A program made the position numbers and the translations under genes. From GWF2-33-9 sp964500435 (GTDB lineage Bacteria > Bacteroidota > Ignavibacteria > Kapaibacteriales > UBA2268), in assembly GCA_964500435.1 (NCBI GenBank), contig CAZCNL010000003.1:236261-300260 (forward strand): a DNA stretch of 64,000 nt, in the 5' to 3' direction. Below the pieces are notes generated by a model, which saw only the letters and a list, made by a program, of their open reading frames with translations, ran no database searches and had not been told where the DNA came from. The stretch's first letter is position 1; each line of letters starts with the position of its first letter. Below are positions 9,770-20,014 of this stretch, one piece after another.

Positions 9770-12580
9770 ATGAAAAAGATTTACATTTTGTTAGCAATTT
9801 TGTTCTTTTTTTTGACTATTGTTTTAATTATCCCTCACATCAATAAGAAAGACACTGAACAATACAAGATTCAAAAGTTAAGCAAAGCTGAAAGGCTGCT
9901 TTACTACACACAATATGAATTTGAAAGGACAAAGGATCCAGCCACAAATTCTATTCCAGAAGGCATAAAAGAACGAGTAATGAATTTTGCTTCAAAATTA
10001 CCTTCTAAAGAAAGTCTTTACATTAATAAAAAAATTGGCGACTATAGTGAGGGACTTTTCAAATGGGAAAGTAAGGGTCCATTGAATATCGGTGGTAGGA
10101 TAAATTGTGTAGCTGTTGACTATAAAAATGAAAATATACTTCTTGCTGGAGCCGCTTCTGGTGGAGTATGGAAAAGTAATAATGGCGGGGAAAGTTGGAA
10201 AAAAACTTCACTTCCTAATGCTATACAAAGCGTATATTGTCTTGCTCAAGATAAAAGAAATATTAAAAATAATATTTGGTATTACGGAACAGGTGAATTA
10301 TTAAGTACTGTTGAAAGAAAAATATCAACAACTGCAAGGATGGCTTATATTGGGAATGGGATTTATAAATCAACTGATAATGGCGAAACTTGGTTTTCTT
10401 TGCCATCGACCCAACCAAATAATTTTAATAAATTGAGTGAGTTTTTCCAAGGTGTATGGAAAATTATTCCTGACGTAAATTCTTCAACAAATGATGTAAT
10501 ATACGTAGCAACAACCGGTGGTATAATGAAATCGACAAATGGTGGAGATTCTTGGTCACTTATTCTGGGTGACAATAAAAACTTATGCTTTTCAAGCGAC
10601 ATTGAGATGACTAAAGACGGCGTTTTATTCGCTGCATTAAGTCGAGTGTCTTTGAATGGAAATAAACCAGCATTTTATGGAATATTTCGTTCATCAAATG
10701 GGGGTAATAATTGGGAAAATATTACACCAAGTGGTTTTCCGGATTCTACAAAAGTTGTTAAATTAGCAATTGCTCCTTCAAATAATAAAATTATGTACGT
10801 TTTGACCGAACAACCTTATACAGGTTTAAACCCATATTCATTTCCAAATTCAATTCCTCAATTATGGAAATATAATGAAAATTTGCAGTCAAAATGGCAA
10901 AATTTAACAAGTAGTTTATTTCCTCCATCTCAAGAAATTATGAATTATGCAACACTAGGTGGTTATGCGATGAATATAATTGTCAAACCTGATGACGAAA
11001 ATTTTGTATTATTAGGTGGAACAAGCCTCTATAGGTCTCAAAATGGTTTTGCCAATAATTTAAGATTTGATATGATTGGCGGTTATTATTACGAAGAAGG
11101 TGATTTTAGCTATGATTTTACTTCAGGATACTTGCATCCAGATATTCACGGGCTGGCATTTTCACCAACAAATCCAAACGTTCTTTATGTCGGAAGTGAT
11201 GGTGGAGTTCATAAAACAAAGAATTTGGATGGTATTGTTCCTTCTTGGGTATCGTTAAATAATGGTTTGTTAACTTCACAATTTTATTCGATTGCAATAG
11301 GTAAGCAATATGAAACAGTATATTATCTTGGCGGATTACAAGATAATGGCTCTTTTTATTGGAATAGTGGACAAGTCTTTAACGACTGGATTGAAGTAAC
11401 AGGTGCGGATGGGATGAACGTTGCATTATCAAATAATAGAGAATTCTTCATTACATCGTGGTATAATGGTGCACTCGTATACACAAAAAACCCAATAATG
11501 TATCCTGGTACATCGTTTCAAGTATGGGCAACACCTACTGATTATACATCGGCAGATTTTAATTTTTATAATAATTTTATACTCGACCCTTATGATGACA
11601 ATAGTATTTTTTTACCAGCTAAAAACAAAATATTATATAATCATTACATATCTCAAATTAACTTCGATATGGGTAGTTTTAGAAAGCATTGGGAAACACC
11701 AACTGAAAGCTTTGTGTTATCAAAAAATGAATCAGTAACTTCTTTGAAAATATATAAAAATGATGCAGAGCAAAAATTTATGCTTGTTGGTACAAATTTA
11801 GGGAAATTATACATTATTTCTAATCCGAATTATCCAAGTAAAGCAGAAAGAATTGAAATTACTGGAAATGATTTTCCAAAAGGTGGCTGGATTTCATCAA
11901 TAGATGTGAATTCTTCAAATGGAAAAGAAGAATATTTTGTTACATTTTCTAATTATAATGTTTTGAGCATTTTTTATAGTAATGATAAAGGGAAAACTTG
12001 GTCATCAATTGGAGGAAATCTCGAAGAAAATATTGACGGTACTGGTGCTGGTCCTTCTGTAAGGTGGATAAAATATGTGCCAATTGATGAGAAAGGTATA
12101 TTGTTTATTGGTACTGATGTAGGTTGCTTTTCGACGAAAAACATTGATGGCACGAAAACAGAATGGTTACAAGAAGGAAAATCGGAAATTGGAAATGTAA
12201 TTGTGGAGATGATTGATTATTATAAAACTGACACTTTTTTTGAGGTAGCATTAGCAACTCAAGGTGGAGGAATTTATTTTACAAAAATACCTTTAACAAG
12301 CATTATTGAAACACCCAAAGAAACATTTTCTTTTGAAGTTTATCCGAACCCAATCAAAACGAAAGCGATAGTAACGTTTAATTTAAAATTTTCTGAAAAA
12401 GTGAAATTAGAGTTGTACGATTTGAATGGTAAGCTTATAAAATCAATTTTTAATAAATATTTTGAAAATGGTCAGCAAACTGAAGAAATTGTTTTAGACA
12501 ATTTTACTTCAGGCAATTATCTTTTATCATTAAAAATAAAAGACAAAATCATAACCAAAAAAATCAACATATTAAAATAA
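9770..12580 (+). CDS. Secreted sortilin/BNR-repeat beta-propeller protein with T9SS sorting domain
   Basis: A 936-residue exported protein. It begins with a hydrophobic signal/anchor (residues 4-24), then a charged helical segment. Many BNR/VPS10-type repeats with the Asp-box pattern S-x-NGG-x-W follow: SNNGGESW, STDNGETW, STNGGDSW, SSNGGNNW, SNDKGKTW. The last 80 residues form a T9SS type A sorting domain, starting at FEVYPNPIKTK and ending in a basic KKINILK. The protein is expected at the cell surface or in the medium. Such propellers occur in xyloglucanases, sialidases and sortilin-like proteins; I see no catalytic residues I can assign, so the activity is open. Confidence 0.85.
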   Translation: MKKIYILLAILFFFLTIVLIIPHINKKDTEQYKIQKLSKAERLLYYTQYEFERTKDPATNSIPEGIKERVMNFASKLPSKESLYINKKIGDYSEGLFKWESKGPLNIGGRINCVAVDYKNENILLAGAASGGVWKSNNGGESWKKTSLPNAIQSVYCLAQDKRNIKNNIWYYGTGELLSTVERKISTTARMAYIGNGIYKSTDNGETWFSLPSTQPNNFNKLSEFFQGVWKIIPDVNSSTNDVIYVATTGGIMKSTNGGDSWSLILGDNKNLCFSSDIEMTKDGVLFAALSRVSLNGNKPAFYGIFRSSNGGNNWENITPSGFPDSTKVVKLAIAPSNNKIMYVLTEQPYTGLNPYSFPNSIPQLWKYNENLQSKWQNLTSSLFPPSQEIMNYATLGGYAMNIIVKPDDENFVLLGGTSLYRSQNGFANNLRFDMIGGYYYEEGDFSYDFTSGYLHPDIHGLAFSPTNPNVLYVGSDGGVHKTKNLDGIVPSWVSLNNGLLTSQFYSIAIGKQYETVYYLGGLQDNGSFYWNSGQVFNDWIEVTGADGMNVALSNNREFFITSWYNGALVYTKNPIMYPGTSFQVWATPTDYTSADFNFYNNFILDPYDDNSIFLPAKNKILYNHYISQINFDMGSFRKHWETPTESFVLSKNESVTSLKIYKNDAEQKFMLVGTNLGKLYIISNPNYPSKAERIEITGNDFPKGGWISSIDVNSSNGKEEYFVTFSNYNVLSIFYSNDKGKTWSSIGGNLEENIDGTGAGPSVRWIKYVPIDEKGILFIGTDVGCFSTKNIDGTKTEWLQEGKSEIGNVIVEMIDYYKTDTFFEVALATQGGGIYFTKIPLTSIIETPKETFSFEVYPNPIKTKAIVTFNLKFSEKVKLELYDLNGKLIKSIFNKYFENGQQTEEIVLDNFTSGNYLLSLKIKDKIITKKINILK

Positions 12581-12678
12581 TATTATTTCATATTCTATCT
12601 TTACTTTTTTTCTTTATTAAATGGTTAGTATTAAACTAATTTTATAATTATTTGTCTAAAGATAAAAAAGGGGGAATT

Positions 12679-13959
12679 ATGAAAAAAATTATCCTATTAA
12701 TAATCTTAATGTTTTTGTCAGAATTTGCAAAATCCCAAGGAACATATTTTCCACATAAGAATAACAATGACTGGGATACTCTTGCTCCTGGACAATTAGG
12801 CTGGGATGTAACAAAAATTCCAGAATTATATTCATTTTTAGGACAAAGTAAAACGAAAGCATTTATATTACTGAAGGATGGGAAGATAGTTCTTGAAAAA
12901 TACTTTGGGACGTTTGTGCAAGATAGTCTTTGGTATTGGGCATCTGCAGGTAAAACAATTACATCTTATTTAATTGGTAAAGCTCAAGAAGATGGTTTTT
13001 TAAAAATAGGTGATAAGACATCAAAATATTTGGGAAAAGGTTGGACTTCACTAATAGAAGAGAAAGAAGATTTAATAACAATTCGAAATCAATTGACAAT
13101 GACAACAGGATTTGATGATAAATTACCTGATAACCATTGTACACTTCCTTCTTGTTTGGTTTATAAAGCAGATGCAGGTACACGGTGGGCATATCATAAT
13201 GCACCATATACGTTACTTGATAGTATATTGGAAGTTGCTACTGGAAAAAATATAAATGTATTGACACAATCATCTTTAAAGTCAAAAATAGGAATGGGTG
13301 GCTTTTGGTATAAAATTGACTATGATAATGTATATTTTAGCACTGCTCGGGATATGGCAAGGTTTGGGATATTTGTTTCAAATAATTGTAATTGGGATGG
13401 ATCTTTGATATTTTCAGATGAGAATTACAAAAGCAATATGGTTAATACTTCTCAGAATATAAATTTATCATATGGTTATCTATGGTGGTTAAACGGAAAA
13501 GAATCTTTTATGATACCACAAACACAATTTAAATTTAACGGTCCACTATGTCCGAATGCACCAGAAGATATGTATGCTGCAGTTGGTAAAAATGGACAAA
13601 TATTGAGTATAGCAAGTAAAGAAGGTTTAATTTTTGTTAGAATGGGTGAAGACCCTTCAGAACAAAGTGAAATATCGATTACGCTATGCAATGAAATTTG
13701 GAATAAAATAAATAAAATAACACAAGGAGGTAATTTAGTAAAAGAAAAAGGATTTGAATTAAAAGTATATCCAAATCCTTTTGAAGATAAGATAAATATT
13801 CAAAATACAGAAAAATATGTAATTATATATAATATATTTGGTCAAAAAGTAATGGAAATCCACGAAGATATACCAGAAATAATTGATTTAAGTTATTTAT
13901 TACCCGGCATCTATTATTTGAAAGATAATAAAAGTTTGATAAAATTAGTCAAATTATAA
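12679..13959 (+). CDS. Serine hydrolase, beta-lactamase/PBP class C fold, T9SS cargo
   Basis: A 426-residue protein. The ATG at 12679 follows a strong GGGGG Shine-Dalgarno and opens a clean signal peptide ending near KSQG; a TTG nine codons earlier is rejected. The class C serine beta-lactamase/DD-peptidase fold shows the nucleophile motif SxxK in WASAGKTITSYLIG and the YxN motif in WAYHNAPYTLLDSIL. The C-terminal 70 residues are a T9SS sorting domain (LKVYPNPFEDKINI, ending in LIKLVKL). It is probably an exported esterase or peptidase of the EstB/serine hydrolase type. The preceding T9SS propeller gene is 98 bases upstream. Confidence 0.85.
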   Translation: MKKIILLIILMFLSEFAKSQGTYFPHKNNNDWDTLAPGQLGWDVTKIPELYSFLGQSKTKAFILLKDGKIVLEKYFGTFVQDSLWYWASAGKTITSYLIGKAQEDGFLKIGDKTSKYLGKGWTSLIEEKEDLITIRNQLTMTTGFDDKLPDNHCTLPSCLVYKADAGTRWAYHNAPYTLLDSILEVATGKNINVLTQSSLKSKIGMGGFWYKIDYDNVYFSTARDMARFGIFVSNNCNWDGSLIFSDENYKSNMVNTSQNINLSYGYLWWLNGKESFMIPQTQFKFNGPLCPNAPEDMYAAVGKNGQILSIASKEGLIFVRMGEDPSEQSEISITLCNEIWNKINKITQGGNLVKEKGFELKVYPNPFEDKINIQNTEKYVIIYNIFGQKVMEIHEDIPEIIDLSYLLPGIYYLKDNKSLIKLVKL

Positions 13960-13969
13960 AAAAATAATA

Positions 13970-14695
13970 TTATTTTTCTCCGCCTTCTTCATTCTCTTCG
14001 TTTTGTTCTTGGAGCTTTTTTAGTTTTTCTGGGTCAATTTGTCCATTTTGCATCATTTTCATAATTTCTTCCATATTCTGTTTTTCTTCATCAGTAAACT
14101 TTTGCTCAGTAATTTTAATTCCAGAAGGTACCTTCAATTTATCAGCAGGTATTGAAACATTTTCTTCAAATTTAGTAGCTTCAATTGTAATAGTTCCCAT
14201 AATATTAGAAATTGTTTTCAATGGAATATATTTATATAACCAAACTTTAGAACTAAGCTTTTGAATTTCCCAAACTTCGCAATTTTTTCCCAGAAATGTT
14301 TCGTTGCCAATCTTTTTAGCATTAAGTTTCTCGAGCATTTTTCTACCCATTTCTTCTAAATCTTTTCCTTGGAGAGATTTCATTAACTCTTCGATTTCCT
14401 TATTTGCAATCTTTGTCCCTTCTTTTTTATCGAGGTCAATGTTATAAGTCCACTCCTGAGTTGTTAAACTAAGTGTGTTAGTAGGGACAGTCATTCCCAT
14501 AAACGTAGTAGTTGCTTGAGTATATTCAGCAGAAAGAAGCCCCCAATTGTCGAAATAAAGAGTTTGTTTACCTGTTTGAACGCCAGAGATGGAATATTCC
14601 ACTATTCCTGATTTTACTTGATATTTTTTCATATCAATGCTGTAAGCGTTTGAAAAACAAACAAGTAAAAAAATTAATAAATAAATGTTACGCAT
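13970..14695 (-). CDS. Secreted protein of unknown function, DUF4412-like
   Basis: A 241-residue protein with a signal peptide (ends near NAYS) and a beta-rich body. It resembles the DUF4412-type periplasmic proteins, which start with a description of an ion or salt (SGIVEYSISG, QTLYFDNWGLLSAEY) and include a conserved NETFLGKNCEVWEI-type stretch. The last 30 residues are strongly acidic and low complexity (EENEEGGEK). No enzymatic motif is recognised. It is convergent with the serine hydrolase, ten bases apart. Confidence 0.6.
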   Translation of the reverse strand: MRNIYLLIFLLVCFSNAYSIDMKKYQVKSGIVEYSISGVQTGKQTLYFDNWGLLSAEYTQATTTFMGMTVPTNTLSLTTQEWTYNIDLDKKEGTKIANKEIEELMKSLQGKDLEEMGRKMLEKLNAKKIGNETFLGKNCEVWEIQKLSSKVWLYKYIPLKTISNIMGTITIEATKFEENVSIPADKLKVPSGIKITEQKFTDEEKQNMEEIMKMMQNGQIDPEKLKKLQEQNEENEEGGEK

Positions 14696-14799
14696 ATATA
14701 ATTTCCTTAAAAAAATGAAAAAAAATATATTTTAATTTGAAATTACTTAAGAAATGAAGGAAAATGTAGTAAATGTATGTTAATGAAGAGGTTAAGTTG

Positions 14800-14872
14800 T
14801 GGTCAGGGAGGGAGTTGAACCCCCGACACATGGATTTTCAGTCCATTGCTCTACCAACTGAGCTACCTGACC
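14800..14872 (-). tRNA. tRNA-Phe(GAA)
   Basis: The complementary strand folds as a cloverleaf: a 7-bp acceptor GGTCAGG/CCTGACC, D arm AGCTCAGTTGGTAGAGC, anticodon arm TGGACTGAAAATCCA with anticodon GAA, T arm GGGGGTTCAACTCCC (one mismatch possible) and discriminator A. CCA is not encoded. Confidence 0.95.
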
Positions 14873-15007
14873 ATTTGTTCTGTTTTTTTATAATCAAAGA
14901 ACATAAGAGTACAAAATTAATATATTTTTCTGAATTATCAAAATTTTTTCTTCTTTTTTTCTTCTTTACTTTTATAAAATTAAATATTTCAATAAAACAT
15001 TAAAATA

Positions 15008-17452
15008 ATGGATATAGACAACGAAATTTTAGATAATGTAAAAAAATCATTAAATCCCAAGAATCTAACAACTTTACCTGTGTTGCCAATTAAAGAAATG
15101 GTGGTTTTTCCCTCTACAGTTGTTCCAATTTTAGTTGGCCGAAGTTTTTCACTGAAGGCAATTGCTGAAGCAATGGCAAAGGATAAATTTATATTACTCG
15201 TTCCTCAAAAGAACTATGTTGACGATTTTGAATTACCCGAGACTAAAGATTTACATAAAATTGGGACCATAGCAAGTGTTTCTCAGATTATTAGATTACC
15301 TGGAAACTTACTAAAAATCTTAGTTTACGGTATTGACCTTGCTGAAATTAGCAAGTTTAATGTTAAAAATGGTTTAATTTATTCAAAATTTAATATAGTA
15401 ACAGTCCCTTCAATTAATGAAAAAGATTTAAAATTCCAAGCATTGCTAAAGCAAACATTATCGCTTTTCGATAATTATATGAAAGTAAACGAGGAGATGC
15501 CAAATGAAATTATCGAAACAATTAATCAAATAACAAATCCATTAAGAAAATTTTATTTGATGGTTTCGAATGTTGACACCTCTTTTGAAAATAAAGTAGC
15601 ATTGTTGCAGCAAAAAGATATTTACGAAATGTATTTGAAGTTTTCTGAAATCTTGAAATACGAAACAGAAATATTGAAGTTTAAGCAACAAATTGATAAT
15701 GACATAAATGATAAAGTGCAACAAGTACAAAAGAAATACTTAATCCGTGAACAAATTCGAATTTTGCGTGAAGAACTTGGCGAAAGTGAAGAAGAAGAAG
15801 AAAACCGTCCAGAAATTGAGCAATTGCTACAAAAAGTTGAAAAGGCACAAATGCCTGATAACGCAAAAACTAAAGCAATCGAAGTTTTAGACAAATTAAA
15901 AAGAATACCTTCAATTAGCCCAGATTACGCAGTTGAACGAAACTACATAGACTTTTTAATCAATTTACCTTGGAATATCTCAAGTGAAGATAATTTAAAT
16001 TTGCTTGACGTAGAGCGTATATTAAATGAAGACCATTACGATTTAGAAAAACCAAAGGATAGAATAATTGATTTTATTGCAGTATTGAATTTAACTAAAA
16101 ACGTCAAAAGACAAATAATATGTTTTGTAGGACCGCCAGGTACAGGCAAAACATCATTATCAAAATCAATTGCAAGAGCATTAAACCGTAAATTCGAAAG
16201 AATCTCTTTAGGAGGTGTCAAAGACGAAGCTGAAATTCGTGGTCATCGAAGGACTTATGTCGGTGCTTTGCCAGGTAAAATTATATCAGCAGTGAAGAAA
16301 GCAGGAACAAATAATCCAGTCATTTTACTTGATGAAATAGATAAAATGTCTTATAGTTATAACGGTGACCCGGCATCGGCATTACTTGAAGTTTTAGATC
16401 CAGAGCAAAATTCTACCTTTACAGACCACTATTTAGAAGTTGAGTGGGATTTATCCAATGTTTTATTCATTACCACAGCTAATGTATATTACGATATTCC
16501 AATTCCTTTACTTGATAGAATGGAAATAATCGAGATTTCAAGCTATTTGGATTTTCAAAAAAGAGAAATTGCTAAAAAGCACATAATTCCCAAATTAAAA
16601 GCTGAGTTTGGTTTAGAGAAAGCTAAAATTAATTTTACTGACGATGCAATCAATAAAATCATAACAAATTACACAAAAGAACCAGGTGTTCGAGAATTAG
16701 AAAGACAAATAGCAACAATTTTACGTAAAGTTGCTCGGGAATTTATTACTGTAAATTTGAAAGAAGATGAATCAAGCTTAAAGCTTTCCCAGCAAATCAA
16801 GAAATTTAAGAAAACAATTGATATAGACGCAGTTAAAACATATTTAAAACTTGAAAAATATAAAGATAAAGTCGACGAAATCAAAGACCAAATTGGTTTA
16901 GTTAATGGTCTTGCTTGGACAAGTGTAGGTGGTGAAATTCTTCCGGTCGAAGTTACAATTATGAATGGTCCTGAAAAATTAACATTAACAGGTAAACTTG
17001 GCGAAGTGATGCAAGAAAGTGCAAAAGCAGGATTATCTTATATTCGTTCGAATGCAAATTATTTCAACATAAAACCAGACTTTTTCAAAGGTAAGGAAAT
17101 CCATATTCATATTCCTGAAGGAGCAATACCAAAAGATGGTCCATCAGCCGGAGTAACAATGACTATTGCGATTCTTTCTGCAATTACTAAAAATTACGTA
17201 CGTGGTGATGTTGCAATGACTGGCGAAATTACTTTAAGAGGGAATATTTTACCAATTGGCGGTTTAAGAGAAAAACTATTAGCCGCCAAAAAGAATAAAA
17301 TGAAAACTGTTATTATTCCTAAAGAAAATGAAAATGATTTAGTTGAAATTCCTGAATTTATTAAAGAAAATTTAGAAATAATTCCAGTTTCACATATTAC
17401 CGAAGCAATTGATATTGCTTTTGTGAAAAAGAAAAAGGTTATAATTACATAA
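15008..17452 (+). CDS. lon: ATP-dependent protease La
   Basis: A full-length (814 aa) cytoplasmic Lon protease. The LON substrate-binding domain spans about residues 19-215. The AAA+ domain has Walker A GPPGTGKT at 375-382 and Walker B ILLDEIDKM. The C-terminal protease domain has the Ser/Lys dyad: Ser713 in PKDGPSAGVTMT and Lys756 in LREKLLAAKK, 43 residues apart as in E. coli Lon. It degrades damaged and regulatory proteins. It is a single gene that starts after tRNA-Phe, which lies on the opposite strand. Confidence 0.97.
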   Translation: MDIDNEILDNVKKSLNPKNLTTLPVLPIKEMVVFPSTVVPILVGRSFSLKAIAEAMAKDKFILLVPQKNYVDDFELPETKDLHKIGTIASVSQIIRLPGNLLKILVYGIDLAEISKFNVKNGLIYSKFNIVTVPSINEKDLKFQALLKQTLSLFDNYMKVNEEMPNEIIETINQITNPLRKFYLMVSNVDTSFENKVALLQQKDIYEMYLKFSEILKYETEILKFKQQIDNDINDKVQQVQKKYLIREQIRILREELGESEEEEENRPEIEQLLQKVEKAQMPDNAKTKAIEVLDKLKRIPSISPDYAVERNYIDFLINLPWNISSEDNLNLLDVERILNEDHYDLEKPKDRIIDFIAVLNLTKNVKRQIICFVGPPGTGKTSLSKSIARALNRKFERISLGGVKDEAEIRGHRRTYVGALPGKIISAVKKAGTNNPVILLDEIDKMSYSYNGDPASALLEVLDPEQNSTFTDHYLEVEWDLSNVLFITTANVYYDIPIPLLDRMEIIEISSYLDFQKREIAKKHIIPKLKAEFGLEKAKINFTDDAINKIITNYTKEPGVRELERQIATILRKVAREFITVNLKEDESSLKLSQQIKKFKKTIDIDAVKTYLKLEKYKDKVDEIKDQIGLVNGLAWTSVGGEILPVEVTIMNGPEKLTLTGKLGEVMQESAKAGLSYIRSNANYFNIKPDFFKGKEIHIHIPEGAIPKDGPSAGVTMTIAILSAITKNYVRGDVAMTGEITLRGNILPIGGLREKLLAAKKNKMKTVIIPKENENDLVEIPEFIKENLEIIPVSHITEAIDIAFVKKKKVIIT

Positions 17453-17506
17453 ATTATAATTCAATAAATAAATAAGTAGTATTTATGATATTTTACTCTT
17501 AGAGAA

Positions 17507-18382
17507 TTATTTTGCTGGAAAATATTTAGCAAAAAATTTCTGCATATCATTCCAAGAATCTATATCAGCTTTTTCGTTATAGGCAATTGGCATATTAAAT
17601 TTTTTTCCTGTTTCAGTTGAAGAAGGGTTAGTAAAAGCGTGGGTTGCCCCATCATAATTAATAAGCTCATATTTAGCGTTAACTTTATCCATACTTTTTT
17701 TGAAGTTTGCAATATCGTCCGATGTCACAAATTTATCTTCTGCTCCATTGCAAACGAGAATGTGAGAATTTTTTATAACTGAATCCGCCTTAAACCCTTT
17801 TAACCCACCATGGAATACAATAATAGCATCCAGAGGAATACCCATATTGGCAGCATTTAAAACAACAGTACCACCAAAGCAATAGCCAATTGCGGCAATA
17901 TGTTTTGAATCAACTAAATTGTTTTTAATTAATGTTTCATAAGCTGCGTTAAATCTTTCTTTAAGAATTGCAGGATTCGAATAAATTAAACTGGCTTCTT
18001 TTTGTGCATCATTTGGGTTATCAACAACCAAGCCATTACCATACATATCAGCGGCAAATGCAACATAACCTAATTCAGCAAGCATCTTTGCTCTTGTCTT
18101 GCTGTAATCATTATTTCCCCACCATTCATGTATAACAATTATTCCAGGTTTTTTGGTTGTGTTATTTTCATTATAAAAAATGTCGCCTATAAGCGTGACT
18201 TTACCCGCTTTATATTTAATTTTTTTTGAAACAATTTTTTGAATTTTATCTTTTTTCACTTTCTTGCTATTAAAATTATTCTTGTTAGTTTCACTACTTG
18301 TGGCAATTGAAGTAAAAAATATTGTAACTAACGCTATGACAACATATTGTTGCAATTTCTTAAAATAGCTGAAATTTTTCAT
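17507..18382 (-). CDS. Exported dienelactone hydrolase family protein
   Basis: A 291-residue alpha/beta hydrolase of the dienelactone hydrolase type. The catalytic triad is visible: Cys nucleophile in GYCFGG, Asp in GAEDKF and His in THAFT; HEWWG supplies the oxyanion-hole region. The N-terminal 30 residues are hydrophobic, followed by a Lys-rich linker, so it is probably exported and may be membrane anchored. The ATG at 18382 follows GGTGAG and is preferred over the ATG at 18415. The natural substrate is unknown; many homologues act on assorted esters. Confidence 0.85.
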   Translation of the reverse strand: MKNFSYFKKLQQYVVIALVTIFFTSIATSSETNKNNFNSKKVKKDKIQKIVSKKIKYKAGKVTLIGDIFYNENNTTKKPGIIVIHEWWGNNDYSKTRAKMLAELGYVAFAADMYGNGLVVDNPNDAQKEASLIYSNPAILKERFNAAYETLIKNNLVDSKHIAAIGYCFGGTVVLNAANMGIPLDAIIVFHGGLKGFKADSVIKNSHILVCNGAEDKFVTSDDIANFKKSMDKVNAKYELINYDGATHAFTNPSSTETGKKFNMPIAYNEKADIDSWNDMQKFFAKYFPAK

Positions 18383-18502
18383 ATTACTCACCAATTTTTT
18401 TAGTAAAATTCGCATTCATTTATTAGTTGAAACTAAATTATATACGAATTCAGGAGTAAATAATTATAAACAAATACTAAATTTAATTAATTATGCTCTT
18501 TG

Positions 18503-18510
18503 TAATTTTG
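18503..18510 (+). promoter_or_regulatory. -7 element TAATTTTG before the glycosyltransferase gene
   Basis: TAATTTTG, 25 bases before the ATG at 18536. No convincing -33 box was found. Confidence 0.3.
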
Positions 18511-18535
18511 TAAATATTGTTTAAGAAAAAATATT

Positions 18536-20005
18536 ATGGTTAAAGGTAAATATTTAAAATACACATTAATTTTTGTGACAATTTTATCAATATTTCGATT
18601 AATTTTACTGCAACTTTTTAATCTAGTGCCGCAAGAAGCATACTATTGGCTTTATATACAAAGACCAGCATTAAGTTATTTTGACCATCCTCCAATTTGT
18701 AGCTATACAATCGGTTTGTTTTCTTTAATATTTGGGAATAACGAATTTGGAGTAAGGTTTGGGATGGTACTTTACTCTATCGGTACAATTTTTTTTATTT
18801 ATAAATTGTCACAAAAATTTTTCAATGATGATAAGAGTGCATTTTTAACAATTATATTTTTAAATCTCACTATCTTTTTCAATCTGCAATCTATTATAGC
18901 AACACCTGATAGTCCATTACTTTTTTTCTGGGCGGGTGCATTGTATTTTTATTATAAAGCAATATTTGAAACAGGAAAATGGCGATATTGGTTATTAGGA
19001 GGTTTATTTGCTGGGATTGGACTTGCAAGCAAATATACTTCTATATTTATCTTTTTCAATTTAATTTTGTATTTCATAATTTCAAAGAATTGGCAAAAAA
19101 TATATAGTATCAAATTTATTTGTTCTATTATTATAGCTTTATTAGCATTTTCTCCCGTAATTATTTGGAATTTTCAAAATGGATTTGCCTCCTTCTTATT
19201 CCAGACTTCCAATAGAGCAAAAGGAGTGAAAAGCATCGGTTTTAATTATTTATTACAATTACTTGCAAGTCAAACATATGAACTTACCCCAATATTTTTA
19301 ATTCTTTTAATAATAATTTTCATAAAATCAATTCAGAAATTTAAAAACCTTAAACTCAAAGAGTTATATCTTTTAATTTTTACTTATCCAATTACGATAT
19401 TCTTTTTCTTGGTAAGTTTTACTTCATTAGTCAAAATGAATTGGATAATGCCAGCATACTTGTCATTAATGATTTTATCTGTGGATTATTTTGAAAAATC
19501 AAATAAAAAGATTCAAAATCGAATAAAATATTTGGGATTGCCAATTAGTGTTGCGTTAATTATGATAAATATCATAATAATTATATTTCCATTTATGACA
19601 ATTCAAAAAGGCGATACATGGACAGGTTGGAAAGAATTAGCAAATCGAGTTATATCACTCAAAGAAAAAGCTGACATTAATAATAATAATTTTATTTTTT
19701 CTAATGAATATAAAATTCCTGCAGAATTAAGTTTTTATACTCCATATAAAAATGTCATTCTTGCCGAGAATGTGTATGGAAAACCAGCTCTTCAGTTTGA
19801 CTATTGGTTTAATGTCAAAAAGTTTAAAGGCTGGGACGGCTTCTTCATTTATTCGGATTTCAATTCTTCTTTTAATATTGAAGACATCAAAAAATATTTT
19901 AAAAAAGTTGAATTTATTGAAGAAATGAAAATTATCAAGAATAATAAAATTTTCAGGCGATTTTATATTTATCACTGTGTTTCATATAACCCAGAGGTGA
20001 AATAA
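18536..20005 (+). CDS. GT-C glycosyltransferase, ArnT/PMT-like (GT39/GT83)
   Basis: A 489-residue polytopic membrane protein with about 10-11 transmembrane segments. The first periplasmic loop has the family pattern PQEAYYWLYIQRPALSYFDHPP, near residues 27-46, as in ArnT-like transferases that use a polyprenyl-phosphate sugar donor. The C-terminal part is a periplasmic domain (about 370-489). It would transfer a sugar to lipid A, protein or another envelope acceptor; which one cannot be told. It is convergent with pdxA, nine bases apart. Confidence 0.8.
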   Translation: MVKGKYLKYTLIFVTILSIFRLILLQLFNLVPQEAYYWLYIQRPALSYFDHPPICSYTIGLFSLIFGNNEFGVRFGMVLYSIGTIFFIYKLSQKFFNDDKSAFLTIIFLNLTIFFNLQSIIATPDSPLLFFWAGALYFYYKAIFETGKWRYWLLGGLFAGIGLASKYTSIFIFFNLILYFIISKNWQKIYSIKFICSIIIALLAFSPVIIWNFQNGFASFLFQTSNRAKGVKSIGFNYLLQLLASQTYELTPIFLILLIIIFIKSIQKFKNLKLKELYLLIFTYPITIFFFLVSFTSLVKMNWIMPAYLSLMILSVDYFEKSNKKIQNRIKYLGLPISVALIMINIIIIIFPFMTIQKGDTWTGWKELANRVISLKEKADINNNNFIFSNEYKIPAELSFYTPYKNVILAENVYGKPALQFDYWFNVKKFKGWDGFFIYSDFNSSFNIEDIKKYFKKVEFIEEMKIIKNNKIFRRFYIYHCVSYNPEVK

Positions 20006-20014
20006 ATAATTTCG

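Noticed and set aside
16036..16221. Antisense ORFs within lon, ppdK and dnaG
   Set aside because: All mirror strongly coding frames and have no RBS or homology signals of their own.
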